Positions 26,368 to 36,148 of a stretch of DNA of 64,000 nt are shown here, one piece after another. Origin of the DNA: Lachnospiraceae bacterium AC3007 (GTDB taxonomy: Bacteria > Bacillota > Clostridia > Lachnospirales > Lachnospiraceae); contig JHYK01000012.1 of the NCBI GenBank assembly GCA_000621405.1, positions 58,526-122,525 of the forward strand, read 5' to 3'. Each line of letters starts with the position of its first letter. Position 1 is the first letter of the stretch. A model generated the notes under the pieces. The model saw only the letters and a program-made list of their open reading frames with translations, was not told the DNA's origin and searched no databases. A program made the translations under genes and the position numbers.

Positions 26368-28615
26368 TATGCTTGTTTATTTGCCTTTCTTTAGCTGTAA
26401 ATCTCTGAATATAGTAGACTAACGATAGCGCGCTGATAATGAGTGAGAATAAATACAAAAGACTGAATATAGGTTTTACAACGAATTCAATATGTATGCC
26501 ATGTTCCTGACCGTCACCTCTTAGGTAAACCGTAAGTCTTGCATCTTTTCCCTTTGCGACCGGCACGGAAGATCCTGTCTCATCAACCGCCACATAGCCC
26601 TCATATGTAAGGAGTGGAAACTCAGCGTATATACCGTCTTTATCAGCCACATAATGATAATCAACCGTGGTCCCAAGTTTTTTATAATACAGCGACTCTA
26701 CATTATCCTCGTCTGACAGTGATCCCGTTCCGGAAAACTCTGCTTCGGAATCGACTCCCTCAGGAAGATAATCACCGGTCATGACAATATTGATATCACC
26801 ATACAGCTCATCATGGAATCTCCAACCGATATCCATAAATTTTCCGTATTCGACAATGGTTGTTGAAAAGACTACGACGGACCATGCGGCAAACGCCAGG
26901 GCACGGGCTTTTTTATGTGATATATGCTCGGCAAGCAAAAGAACTGCCAGGAGAAGTCCGCCTGCCATAACCGTATAGAATCTGTGCGGCTTTTGCATAT
27001 ATGAGGCAAAGGCCCTCACAGGTCCGAATACTTCAGACAGTGTTTCGTACGGAAACAGATTTGAAGTCATGATCCACAGAATGAAAGAAAATACGGTAAT
27101 GAACAAAGCAAACCGGAAAGCGGTACTGCGATCTTTGGAAAGGGCAAGCATAATCCCGACTACAATGATGCCGACAAAATAGTACAGGCTTTCCGCATCG
27201 GTGATCATCTGCAAAGGAGCAAGAGTGTTGCTTGAAAGAGAAGTCCATCCCAAGGCGTCAGTATTGATGCCGATCATGTAGTAATAAGTGAATATCACAA
27301 GAAATCCAAGATTCATCAGTAAACAGATGATAACGGATGACAATACCATCTTTAACCCCTTAAGCTTGTCCCCGCATAGTTCTTTTATGCAGGAAATGCC
27401 GGCAAATACAAGCAGACCCATAAGCAGCAGGACAGATGTTATGTGTGATTCCAAAGTGCCGGCTACTCCGAACGCAAGAAGCCAGATGCCTTTATTCTGC
27501 TGTTTGATGATAAGGAACAGCCCTGCGACTGCTATCGGGATAAATATATAGGGAATACCCATACCCATGGCAGCTCCTTTGGTAAGTACTACTCTCAGCC
27601 TGTGAGGCTCGAATGCGTATAGAGCAGTGATCAGCAGGCATAGTTTTCTTTTGTCCGAAAGAAGTCTGCATGCATAATACATGGACAGGATCGTCGTCGT
27701 ATTGCATATGACAGAGAACCATCTGAAGACCATCGGCATAGAGCATCCTGCCAGTCTGAGCAGGGCAAAAGGGTACAGAAAGATATTTGGATACATGAAC
27801 TGAAGCTCCCCGTTTTCGCGAAGATAATTAGGAGCTATCAATACCGGATGCTGACCATCAAGCAGTCCGTACATGACTCCCTGAAGCCGCATCAGCTGCG
27901 CGCCCGTATCCGTTCCGAATCTTGTCACACCATCCAGAGCTCTATGCACTGATTCCAAAGCTCCGTTATCAAAATGCAGGTTGATATACAGAGGGATATC
28001 TGCAAGCAGTATCATGGCGGCCAGGGAGATAACGACCAGCTGCTGTTCCCTGTCTTTTTTTATCGTTGTATGTACGATCCATATCAGAAGACAACAAATG
28101 AATAGAAGAGCTGCGATCTGAAAGACAGCATCAGTATACAGAAGCCGATCTGAAGTTATGATAATGGAACTTATCGTTACTCTGTCCGAAGAAGGCTTTT
28201 CGAAACTGATATAGGCCCGGTCAGTCGGCCATTCCAGAGTAAAGGCTTGTGATACATGGCTCTGACCTGCAGGAAGCTGAACCGTCCCCATCAGATCATT
28301 ATCAAGATAAACCGTCACCTGATAATCAGATTCTGTCTGATAATCAAAATTGAAAAAACACTCTCCCTGTCGCAGGCAGAATCTTGAGGAATTCAGACGG
28401 TCCTCCCCATCTTCGGAAGGATCCAGGATCAGCCATCCGTTTTCTACGATAAAGCCGTTTTTTTCAAATCTGGTAAGATCAAAGGAATAACGGTTCGAGT
28501 TTCTTAATCTTACTGCCAGATTCAGCAAAACTGCGAGACCGATCAGTATGATCCCGGCGATGACGATATATTCTTTTCTTGCTTCAGCTTTTATTCTCAT
28601 ATTTTCTGCATGCAT
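26360..28615 (-). CDS. YfhO/PTPS-related GT-C-type membrane glycosyltransferase
   Basis: The protein of about 751 residues has one N-terminal helix (IVIAGIILIGLAVLLNLAV), an external beta module (GECFFNFDYQTESDYQVTVY), about twelve membrane helices and a C-terminal beta segment with YEGYVAVDETG. The loop DTGAQLMRLQGVMYGLLDGQHPVLIAP and the sequence YAFEPHRLRVVLTKGAAMG run parallel to the gene at 10329, so the two are paralogues, each followed by a CotH gene. Start choice is uncertain: ATG at 28615 or 28600, neither with a clear ribosome binding site; a TTG at 28621 is also open. The likely role is transfer of a lipid-linked sugar on the outer face of the membrane. Confidence 0.8.
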   Translation of the reverse strand: MHAENMRIKAEARKEYIVIAGIILIGLAVLLNLAVRLRNSNRYSFDLTRFEKNGFIVENGWLILDPSEDGEDRLNSSRFCLRQGECFFNFDYQTESDYQVTVYLDNDLMGTVQLPAGQSHVSQAFTLEWPTDRAYISFEKPSSDRVTISSIIITSDRLLYTDAVFQIAALLFICCLLIWIVHTTIKKDREQQLVVISLAAMILLADIPLYINLHFDNGALESVHRALDGVTRFGTDTGAQLMRLQGVMYGLLDGQHPVLIAPNYLRENGELQFMYPNIFLYPFALLRLAGCSMPMVFRWFSVICNTTTILSMYYACRLLSDKRKLCLLITALYAFEPHRLRVVLTKGAAMGMGIPYIFIPIAVAGLFLIIKQQNKGIWLLAFGVAGTLESHITSVLLLMGLLVFAGISCIKELCGDKLKGLKMVLSSVIICLLMNLGFLVIFTYYYMIGINTDALGWTSLSSNTLAPLQMITDAESLYYFVGIIVVGIMLALSKDRSTAFRFALFITVFSFILWIMTSNLFPYETLSEVFGPVRAFASYMQKPHRFYTVMAGGLLLAVLLLAEHISHKKARALAFAAWSVVVFSTTIVEYGKFMDIGWRFHDELYGDINIVMTGDYLPEGVDSEAEFSGTGSLSDEDNVESLYYKKLGTTVDYHYVADKDGIYAEFPLLTYEGYVAVDETGSSVPVAKGKDARLTVYLRGDGQEHGIHIEFVVKPIFSLLYLFSLIISALSLVYYIQRFTAKERQINKHNE

Positions 28616-28628
28616 GTACAACTATTCG

Positions 28629-28659
28629 ATTATACACTTTCTTTCTTTTTTTGTATAAT
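28629..28659. promoter_or_regulatory. Back-to-back -10 elements between divergent glycosyltransferase genes
   Basis: TATAAT lies on the minus strand at 28634-28629 and on the plus strand at 28654-28659, separated by a T-rich run (CTTTCTTTCTTTTTTT). The arrangement suits divergent transcription of the genes starting near 28615 and at 28710. Neither has a good -35. The minus start point would fall within about ten bases of the first ATG, again giving a very short leader. Confidence 0.4.
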
Positions 28660-28709
28660 ATCCCTATGTTGTTTCGGCTTAAGATAAAAGAGGGAGTATC
28701 TGCCTGAAA

Positions 28710-31058
28710 ATGCTTAGAGGAGCAGGCAGGAGGATATATATTGCATTGACCCTGATCATCCTTATTGCGATGATCTTTTTGGGATATACAAAAAAACAAT
28801 ATCACATGGCTCCCGGGACCACATATGATCCGGCTGCTGATATCACCACAACGGATGATATGGCGCTCCTTTCGGGGGAATATAATACAGTTGTTCATTA
28901 TAATGCGGCGCAGCCGGTCACGATGCTCTTTTTCAGGGATGAGTCGGGAGAGTCATTTCCGATGAAACTGTCCCCCGGTGAGACAGAATATGAATTTCCG
29001 TTATATCTGGAACAGTTCAGCAAAAAGGTCCGGATAGCTTATCAGGGCAGTGAGGATGTACTTAAGATAGACGGTATTGATTATATTGCCGACAAGCCCG
29101 TAGATCTTGACTGGTTTGTATATGCTGCGATCTTTCTTCTTTTTTCCGTGTATCTGTATTACAGGCTGAAGTCTGAACGTTTCAGGATAAATGAAGTTAT
29201 CTTCTATGCAGGAATTGCAGTCTGCGCTGCGCTTTTGATCGTCCTGGGTTTTGATTCAGGCTGTCTTATCCGGATCAGAATGAGTCTTCACGGTTCTTCC
29301 GTGGTGGCTGCGCTGATGTTAAGCATGTGCGCTGCCGCTATCATCTGTATTGTCTGGAAGGGCCTTCTCGTAAAGGACAGACCCGGGGTGATGTCCGTGA
29401 TAAAGGATATGCTTAAATGGATAGCAGGTGTGCCCGGACAGATCGCATCGGATCTTGATGCATTTTTCCTGAGACTTAATGCGCTGATCGAAAACGACGG
29501 AAAAGCGAGGATCATCATATTTGCCGCCCTCTGCGGAATCTTCCTTTTTTCCAGACTGATCCTTCTTGATAAAGTGATATATGCTGTAAATGCGGATGAG
29601 ATCGGTACCGGATATGACGCTCTTTGCATAAAAGACTACGGAGTAGACAGATGGACCACGCGGATGCCGGTCTACTTTAAGAATTACAGTTCGGGACAGA
29701 ATGCGCTTTATACTTACCTTGCCTCGATCGTCTTCTGCTTTACGGATTTCTCTCTGTTTGCCCTGAGACTGCCTGCAGTGATCTGCTCCTTTTTCGGATT
29801 TGTTTCTGCCTTTGTGCTGGCCGGGAAGCTCTTTGAGAAGAAGATCTGTCAGGTAGTGACAGCCATATTCTTTATCATATGGCCTGTATTTCTCCTTTCC
29901 GAGAGATGGGCGCTTGAGAGTTTTCTGCTTCACAGCCTGATCTTTGTATCAATGTTATTCCTGTATCTTGCCATCGATTCCGGGAAGAGCCTCTGGTATG
30001 TGGCTTCGGGACTCGCTTTCGGAATATCTCTGTACACATATGCCATTGCTTATGTCATAGTGCCAGTGTTTCTTCTTTTCACGGTAGTGTATCTTCTCTT
30101 TCTGAAAAAAGTATCCGCAAAAAACATCATTGTCTGTGCCGTGCCTTTCATCCTGCTGGGCCTTCCGCTGGCTGTGGAGCAGATGGTCAATGCCGGAATG
30201 ATCGCTCCTTTCAGCACGGCGATAAGTGATTTCTTCCCCATGAGAAGATTCAGGGGAGAAGAATTCACGATGGAACATGTCCTGCAGAATATAAAGATAT
30301 GCTACAGACTCATCACGGCAGATGACCGTCCTTACAACGGCTCGGCAGTATATGGGACCATGTACTACATATCCGTTCCGTTTATTGTCATCGGTATAGT
30401 GATCTGCATAAAAGACATGGTCGGATCCTTTAAGAAAAAACTGTTTGATTATAAGACGCTGATAGCCGTCTTCTTTGTCATAGCTTTTATTGAATCCCTG
30501 ACAGTACGGAAACTGAACATAAACCGCAGTAACGAGATATATTTCTGCTTTCTGTTCTTTGCAGTATACGGGGTGGAATACTGCTGTAAAAAACATCACA
30601 GGATCAAATATGCGCTCATACTGATATATGCCATCTCTATGATCGCCTTTATGCACTATTATTATGCCGGCGGTAATATGCGTGATATATGGGCCTCTGA
30701 AGCGCACAGTTCTCTGTGGCAGCCGGTGGAACCGGGAGAGGCCGCCAGAGATCTTACCTTAAGGTTCGGTCAGACTAAGAAACTGCATATCACGGACAGA
30801 CTGGATGACACGATGGATTCGCAGATCCTGATCCTTTCTGCTTATGAGGGAGTATCTCCGTATGAGTTTTATTCGGATAATTATAATAACAGTCTGTTTT
30901 CCTATGGAATGCCTTCCGAGCTGGATCTTACGGGGGATACCGTATACCTGGTCAACAGCGGATATGACGAGATCATAGATCCCCTTAGAGAAGCAGGATT
31001 TGAGATAGATGACAGCAGCTATGAGGATTGTACTGTCGCGTATAAGCAGGGAGAATGA
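28710..31058 (+). CDS. GT39-like (PMT/ArnT-type) GT-C membrane glycosyltransferase
   Basis: The 782-residue protein begins with a helix, then the external beta module (SGEYNTVVHYNAAQPVTMLFF) found on the YfhO/PTPS-type enzymes, then four helices and a linker, and from about residue 270 a GT39-type core. The core has NADEIGTGYDALCIKDYG in the first loop, with the Asp-Glu pair expected for catalysis, then RMPVYFKNYSSGQNALYTYL and LLSERWALESFLL. It ends in an external domain. The likely donor is a polyprenyl-phosphate sugar. AGGGAG precedes the ATG by 13 bases. It is related to the genes at 58441 and 62560 but carries an extra N-terminal 270 residues. It lies four bases before CotH G. Confidence 0.8.
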   Translation: MLRGAGRRIYIALTLIILIAMIFLGYTKKQYHMAPGTTYDPAADITTTDDMALLSGEYNTVVHYNAAQPVTMLFFRDESGESFPMKLSPGETEYEFPLYLEQFSKKVRIAYQGSEDVLKIDGIDYIADKPVDLDWFVYAAIFLLFSVYLYYRLKSERFRINEVIFYAGIAVCAALLIVLGFDSGCLIRIRMSLHGSSVVAALMLSMCAAAIICIVWKGLLVKDRPGVMSVIKDMLKWIAGVPGQIASDLDAFFLRLNALIENDGKARIIIFAALCGIFLFSRLILLDKVIYAVNADEIGTGYDALCIKDYGVDRWTTRMPVYFKNYSSGQNALYTYLASIVFCFTDFSLFALRLPAVICSFFGFVSAFVLAGKLFEKKICQVVTAIFFIIWPVFLLSERWALESFLLHSLIFVSMLFLYLAIDSGKSLWYVASGLAFGISLYTYAIAYVIVPVFLLFTVVYLLFLKKVSAKNIIVCAVPFILLGLPLAVEQMVNAGMIAPFSTAISDFFPMRRFRGEEFTMEHVLQNIKICYRLITADDRPYNGSAVYGTMYYISVPFIVIGIVICIKDMVGSFKKKLFDYKTLIAVFFVIAFIESLTVRKLNINRSNEIYFCFLFFAVYGVEYCCKKHHRIKYALILIYAISMIAFMHYYYAGGNMRDIWASEAHSSLWQPVEPGEAARDLTLRFGQTKKLHITDRLDDTMDSQILILSAYEGVSPYEFYSDNYNNSLFSYGMPSELDLTGDTVYLVNSGYDEIIDPLREAGFEIDDSSYEDCTVAYKQGE

Positions 31059-31062
31059 CAGT

Positions 31063-32802
31063 ATGAAGACGCCCGGAAAACCATTGATCATAGTATGCGT
31101 CAGTCTTTTTATCCTGACAGGACTCCTGTTATCTGACAGGATCCATGCAGCCCGGAGCGCAGCAGCGAGTCTGGAACTGACACAGGACGGACAATGCATT
31201 TATCACGACAATGTACATAACATAAGAGTATCCGGGTATGATCTGAACGGCGTCACGTACCTCTTTCTGCCGTCTTTTATATCAGATGATCATATAAAAC
31301 AGAGCTCTGAGGTGATAAAGATATATCTTACAGACGGGACGGAATTAAACAGGGCCCGCTTTGGGTGCGTGCAGGACATAGAAGTAGACTATGGAACCGG
31401 AGAGATGATCCCCTGGAAGATATGCTTTATGAGATCGGAGAATCTGCCCAGCATTTTTCTTGATCTGAGCGATGGCGGTGATATCTCTCAATTGACAAGG
31501 GAAGAGTATTCCGACGGGGTGATCTCGGTATATGATCATGACGGAAACATGAGTTTTGTGACGGAAAAAATAAAGCTTAAAGGGCGCGGCAATTATACAT
31601 GGCAGTCAGATAAAAAGCCTTTTGAATTCAAGTTTGCCGAAGATGTTTCCCTGTGCGGCCTTGAACCGTCAGATAAATGGGTGCTCATTTCGGATTATTA
31701 CGACCCTACGATGATGATGAACAAGCTTGCTTTGGATCTGTCGCGTGATATCGGTATAGACTGCACTACAGACTGCGAGTGGACTGATGTGTATGCAGGG
31801 GATACTTACATGGGCAATTATCTGCTCTGCAAGGAGCCGGGTTCGGAGATGGAAAAGGGAACCTGTCTTTTCAGAAAAGAGATTCCTCATACTTATAACA
31901 AGAAGCCAAATAAATTCATATCCTGTGACAGACATTATGTGGTGGATGAACCGAATGCCCTTTCCGAAGACATGACAGATACTCTCGCCCGGACAGTTGA
32001 AGAAGCAGACCGGTCCATCAGGAGCGGAGAATATGCCGGAGTGATCGATGAGGATTCTTTTATCAGGAGATTTCTTATTGAGGAATTCTTCTTCAATGCT
32101 GACGCATTTTCTCACAGCTATTATTATTATCTTATGCCCGGAGACAGCAGATTATATGCAGGGCCCTGCTGGGACTATGATCTGGCGGGAGGAACATTTA
32201 ACGGGGCAGCGGGATTATACTATGACTATGACACATCTATACTGGAGATGACTGAAGATCCGGCATACGCAAAAGATAAGGAAGAATGGACTGACTGGGA
32301 TATAGTTCTCTGCGGGTATGAAGAATACAGGGAAAAAGCCGGAAGAATATACGATGAAAACAAAGATGCCTTCAGGGATGTTATTTTGAATGATATAGAC
32401 GAAGCTTTTGACAGGATAAATGCTTCGGTCGAAATGGACAGTCTCAGATGGCCCGAAAAGGACCGGCATTATCTTGCCTATCCTAACGAGATAAAACATC
32501 TGAAATACTTTATGGAGAACAGACTGGGCCACATGGACAGCCTGTTCGGGACGCATTCCGTAACAGGAGCCACAGTTCCCGTAACAGGAGAAAATCACGA
32601 GGTCAGTTTTGTATTGGCAGACGGAACGACAACAACAGTTTCGGTAAAAGACGGGATAAGCCTTACAGAGAGTGACATCCCCGTACGCGCGGAAGAAGGA
32701 TTGCATTGGGCGAATGCGATCAATGAAGAGACTTATTTCTCACCCTTCTTTCCGGTATACGAAGATACGGAATACATCTTAACGGATATAACCGATGAAT
32801 AA
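31063..32802 (+). CDS. CotH-family kinase-like protein (CotH G)
   Basis: I start at the ATG at 31063 (579 residues), which has AGGGAG nine bases upstream; the frame is open 18 codons further, but only inside the previous gene. A signal anchor (LIIVCVSLFILTGLLL) is followed by the shared beta domain (DLNGVTYLFLPSF). CotH motifs are KGRGNYTWQSDKKPFEF near 173, KWVLISDYYDP, VYAGDTYMGNYLLC, DEDSFIRRFLIEEFFFNAD and AGPCWDYDLAGG near 367. A C-terminal beta domain (HEVSFVLADGTTTTVSVKDG) closes the protein. It overlaps the GT-C/CotH fusion gene by eight bases (ATGAATAA). Confidence 0.88.
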   Translation: MKTPGKPLIIVCVSLFILTGLLLSDRIHAARSAAASLELTQDGQCIYHDNVHNIRVSGYDLNGVTYLFLPSFISDDHIKQSSEVIKIYLTDGTELNRARFGCVQDIEVDYGTGEMIPWKICFMRSENLPSIFLDLSDGGDISQLTREEYSDGVISVYDHDGNMSFVTEKIKLKGRGNYTWQSDKKPFEFKFAEDVSLCGLEPSDKWVLISDYYDPTMMMNKLALDLSRDIGIDCTTDCEWTDVYAGDTYMGNYLLCKEPGSEMEKGTCLFRKEIPHTYNKKPNKFISCDRHYVVDEPNALSEDMTDTLARTVEEADRSIRSGEYAGVIDEDSFIRRFLIEEFFFNADAFSHSYYYYLMPGDSRLYAGPCWDYDLAGGTFNGAAGLYYDYDTSILEMTEDPAYAKDKEEWTDWDIVLCGYEEYREKAGRIYDENKDAFRDVILNDIDEAFDRINASVEMDSLRWPEKDRHYLAYPNEIKHLKYFMENRLGHMDSLFGTHSVTGATVPVTGENHEVSFVLADGTTTTVSVKDGISLTESDIPVRAEEGLHWANAINEETYFSPFFPVYEDTEYILTDITDE

Positions 32803-35800
32803 GATATCAGGATTGATGATCAAAATTTCAGACTGGATATCGCTGGTATTACTGGCATGCCTTTTCCTACATTCTCTTTTTATTTCAAGAGCATTTAACT
32901 TTGAAGAATTTCATGAATCGGGGCTGGAATGGGAGCATGATCCGCTGATCAGCCTTCTTATGGCAGCCGGTCTTTTGCTTATCCTGTATGCTGTATATGC
33001 TTTGTTTAAGCGCATGCAGATGAAGAGTCATGCAAAATACAGGATCATTATCGTTGTAAGCGGTCTGCTGACAGCGGTTCTTTGTCTTATATGGATAAAG
33101 TTCAATCCGTTTATGCCGCGTGCCGATCAGGCGCATGTATGGAAGGCGGCAGCAAATCTCGTGTCAGGTGTCCCTCTTGATGAGTCAGAGCTTATGTATT
33201 TCGATATGTATCCGAGACAGAAAGCAATGACAGTTATCATGTCGGTGATCCCTCTGATATTTGGAAATAATCTCATAGCATTCAAAATCTTAAACTCAGT
33301 ATTCACAGTAGTATCTGTTGTGATCATCCAGGCGTGTTTCGTCAGGGTGTCGGGAAAGGAAGATGGTTCACCGGTTCTGGGATTGATGATGATGTCATTC
33401 CTTCCCCTTGTGTTTTACAGCACTTTTATCTACGGTACACTTGCATCGATAGCGCTTCCTGCCCTGTCGCTGTATGGACTGATCAGATACACTGAAAGTA
33501 AAAAGACATTCTGGCTGTCGCTCCCCGTTGCTCTGCTGCCCGTTGCTTATCTTTATTATCAGGCGACGGCGATCTTTATCATAGCCTTCATAATTGTATT
33601 CGCATGCGCTTCTTTCATGAGCGGGATAAAGCACAGATGGTGGCTCTTTGCGGGAGTGATACTGGGCATTGTTATTCTTACGACAGGTCTTGAAAAACAA
33701 TGCGATAGCGTATTCAATAACAGGCTCGGGAATCTGGGACTGGGAGACGGAACAACTTCTTCCGCGCAGATCGTGATGGGACTGGAATACGGTGATGACA
33801 TGCATTTCCCGGGCGGACATACAGGGAAAGATGAAAGGCTGTATGAGGACAACGGAAGAGATACGGATAAGACCAACGAAGAATCCATCAGACTGATAAA
33901 GAAATACATGGGAGAGTATATCAGAGGAGAAAGGCCCAGGATCTTCTTTGTAAAAAAGACTGAATACCAGTGGCTGGATCCGTGGTTCAGCGCGCTGTCC
34001 ATGGCGGTGAATGATGTGGCATCCGATGACGATGCATGGAATGCGTTCTTTACGGGGAAGTATCTTAAGGTACTCGAAGTATATCTGTATGTCTTAATGG
34101 TCCTGGTTTATTTTGGCGCTGCGCTTTTCCAGACTGTGCTGATAAGAAAGAAAGATGCAGTCCCGGTCTTTGCCCACTTTCCGGGATTGTACTTTACGGG
34201 AGGTTTTGTATTCCAGTTTTTCTGGGAGCAGAAGGCCAGATACTGTCTCCCGTATTATCTCGCGCTGTTTCCTGCAGCGGCGGCCGGGATCACATATCTC
34301 TTTTGCCATTACGCTGAGCTTGCCGGGATGATAGCGGAAAAAAGAAAGGCGTTCAAAGGCAGGCGTATACCGATACTGTTATTGACTGTGGCAGCCGCTG
34401 TGCTGTCGATATTCTTTTTCCTTAAGATCGAGGATCGTCTGATGTATGCCAGACTTGAATCCTATCAACAGGAGCATGCTGTCCCCGAGAGCATAACTTT
34501 TCTCGTCAATAAAGAAGTAAGGATCTCCCCCGGAGTGAGCGATGACCCCGCCCTGTACTATATCTGCCTGCCGGGTGAATTGCGGGAGGCGGGATCGATA
34601 AAAACCGAATTTTCCGTTTTTAAGACAATGGTCTTAGGGGGAAAAACATACAGGTCAGGAAGCGATATAGGTAATATGGCAAGAGCGCATGAGGGGGAAC
34701 CATTGCCTCTGCAGCTTTATGCTCCGCATGGAGAGCTTTTATATGACGGATGGGCTGAAATACTTTTTCTTGATGATACTCCTTCAATGCATATCACGAC
34801 TTCGGAAGAGGCCATGGATGTAGTGGACAGTACGGAGACAGGAGAGGTCAAGCCGCATGTTGATTCCTGGATCAGGATACTGGACAGTGAAGGAAAGCAG
34901 GAGATCCTGACTGACGCGGAGATATTCCGTCACGGCAACAGCACGTTCGACAACTATGATCCCAAATCATATAACATCACTCTTAATTCAGCGGAAAGCC
35001 TGCTGGGCATGCCTTCCGGCCGGAAATGGGTCCTTAAGGCAAATTCGATGGATAATACACAGCTGATCAGGAACGAGATGGCTTTTCGCTCATCGGAGAT
35101 GGCCGGGCTGTATCCCTGTCCTGAGAGCAGATACGTTAATCTATATATAAACGGACGGTATTATGGCCTGTATCTTCTGACTCAAAGGATCAGCGGTGAA
35201 GAGATGGCTGATCTCGGTGAGAATGAATACCTTCTGGAAATGGACTACCGGTATGAGAGAGAGCCGCATTATTTCACCGTTGATGATATAGGGATAGTGG
35301 TTCATTATCCGGAAAATGTTACCGATGAGGAGATCGCCCGGATCAGGGAACGATTTATCAAAGCTCTCTCTGCAGTCAGAAACGGAAGCGGATATGATGA
35401 ATATATAGATGTTGACTCATTTGCAAAAATGTATCTCATTCAGGACTTTTTCGTTCAGGCGGATGTAGACTTTTCTAGTTTTTATTTTACCCTTAAGGAT
35501 GATGACAGATTCCATGCGGGACCGGTATGGGATTTTGATCTGTCATGCGGCATGACCTCGAGCCTTCCGTATCATGAAGAACTCGCATCAAGAGCCAGAC
35601 TGTTCAACGCGCCCGATAAGAGGTGCATATTCCTTGCGGATCTTGGCAAAGATGAGGATTTCCTTGGAAGGGTATGGGACATATATACCAGCGATCTTCA
35701 GATCGATATATCGGATTATATGCAATCCGGGTGGGACAGTGATATTTCCGGGATCGACAGATCACTGGAAGTGAACAGGATCGTAAACGCGATATCGGAT

Positions 35801-36148
35801 AAGGGAAGAGATACTCTGGACAGCCCGGACAGTCTTAGGAACTGGATTGAAAAAAGGAATCGATATCTGATATCATACTATAACGATCCGGACGCTTATG
35901 CGAACGTAACATTCAATTTTGCCTGGGGGAAGATGACAGCCGGAGTGAAGAAAGGCGAGCCTCTGGGCTTTATTCCTGATGACGATCATCCGGGTAATGA
36001 TGATGCGTTCTGGGGTGAGATCACGGGCTTCGTTGATGCATCCGGAACCAGGGTGGATGACAGTTATACAGTGACTTCAGATACAGAGTTATTTGCGGTG
36101 TATACGGATGATTCGTATGCGTGGGAGGAATACAGTTTACCATTATGA
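32795..36148 (+). CDS. Fusion of a GT-C-type membrane glycosyltransferase and a CotH kinase-like domain (CotH H)
   Basis: This single 1117-residue frame has two parts. Residues 1 to about 550 are a polytopic membrane region of ten or more helices. It has FNPFMPRADQAHVWKAA in the first loop, where the Asp may be catalytic, and TEYQWLDPWF and FFWEQKARYCLPYY later. Residues from about 570 form an external CotH module: a beta domain, then RHGNSTFDNYDPKSYNI near 711, KWVLKANSMD, LYINGRYYGLYLLTQ, DVDSFAKMYLIQDFF and AGPVWDFDLS near 909, with a terminal Flg_new-like domain (FWGEITGF). The CotH half is closest to CotH A. No frameshift or internal start is needed to join the halves, so the fusion looks real. 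The start overlaps CotH G, and the end overlaps the next gene by ATGA. Confidence 0.87.
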   Translation: MNKISGLMIKISDWISLVLLACLFLHSLFISRAFNFEEFHESGLEWEHDPLISLLMAAGLLLILYAVYALFKRMQMKSHAKYRIIIVVSGLLTAVLCLIWIKFNPFMPRADQAHVWKAAANLVSGVPLDESELMYFDMYPRQKAMTVIMSVIPLIFGNNLIAFKILNSVFTVVSVVIIQACFVRVSGKEDGSPVLGLMMMSFLPLVFYSTFIYGTLASIALPALSLYGLIRYTESKKTFWLSLPVALLPVAYLYYQATAIFIIAFIIVFACASFMSGIKHRWWLFAGVILGIVILTTGLEKQCDSVFNNRLGNLGLGDGTTSSAQIVMGLEYGDDMHFPGGHTGKDERLYEDNGRDTDKTNEESIRLIKKYMGEYIRGERPRIFFVKKTEYQWLDPWFSALSMAVNDVASDDDAWNAFFTGKYLKVLEVYLYVLMVLVYFGAALFQTVLIRKKDAVPVFAHFPGLYFTGGFVFQFFWEQKARYCLPYYLALFPAAAAGITYLFCHYAELAGMIAEKRKAFKGRRIPILLLTVAAAVLSIFFFLKIEDRLMYARLESYQQEHAVPESITFLVNKEVRISPGVSDDPALYYICLPGELREAGSIKTEFSVFKTMVLGGKTYRSGSDIGNMARAHEGEPLPLQLYAPHGELLYDGWAEILFLDDTPSMHITTSEEAMDVVDSTETGEVKPHVDSWIRILDSEGKQEILTDAEIFRHGNSTFDNYDPKSYNITLNSAESLLGMPSGRKWVLKANSMDNTQLIRNEMAFRSSEMAGLYPCPESRYVNLYINGRYYGLYLLTQRISGEEMADLGENEYLLEMDYRYEREPHYFTVDDIGIVVHYPENVTDEEIARIRERFIKALSAVRNGSGYDEYIDVDSFAKMYLIQDFFVQADVDFSSFYFTLKDDDRFHAGPVWDFDLSCGMTSSLPYHEELASRARLFNAPDKRCIFLADLGKDEDFLGRVWDIYTSDLQIDISDYMQSGWDSDISGIDRSLEVNRIVNAISDKGRDTLDSPDSLRNWIEKRNRYLISYYNDPDAYANVTFNFAWGKMTAGVKKGEPLGFIPDDDHPGNDDAFWGEITGFVDASGTRVDDSYTVTSDTELFAVYTDDSYAWEEYSLPL

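Noticed and set aside
12484..36148. CotH genes taken as spore coat genes
   Set aside because: All have signal anchors or membrane regions, and no coat protein or sporulation gene lies nearby; the neighbours make surface glycans.
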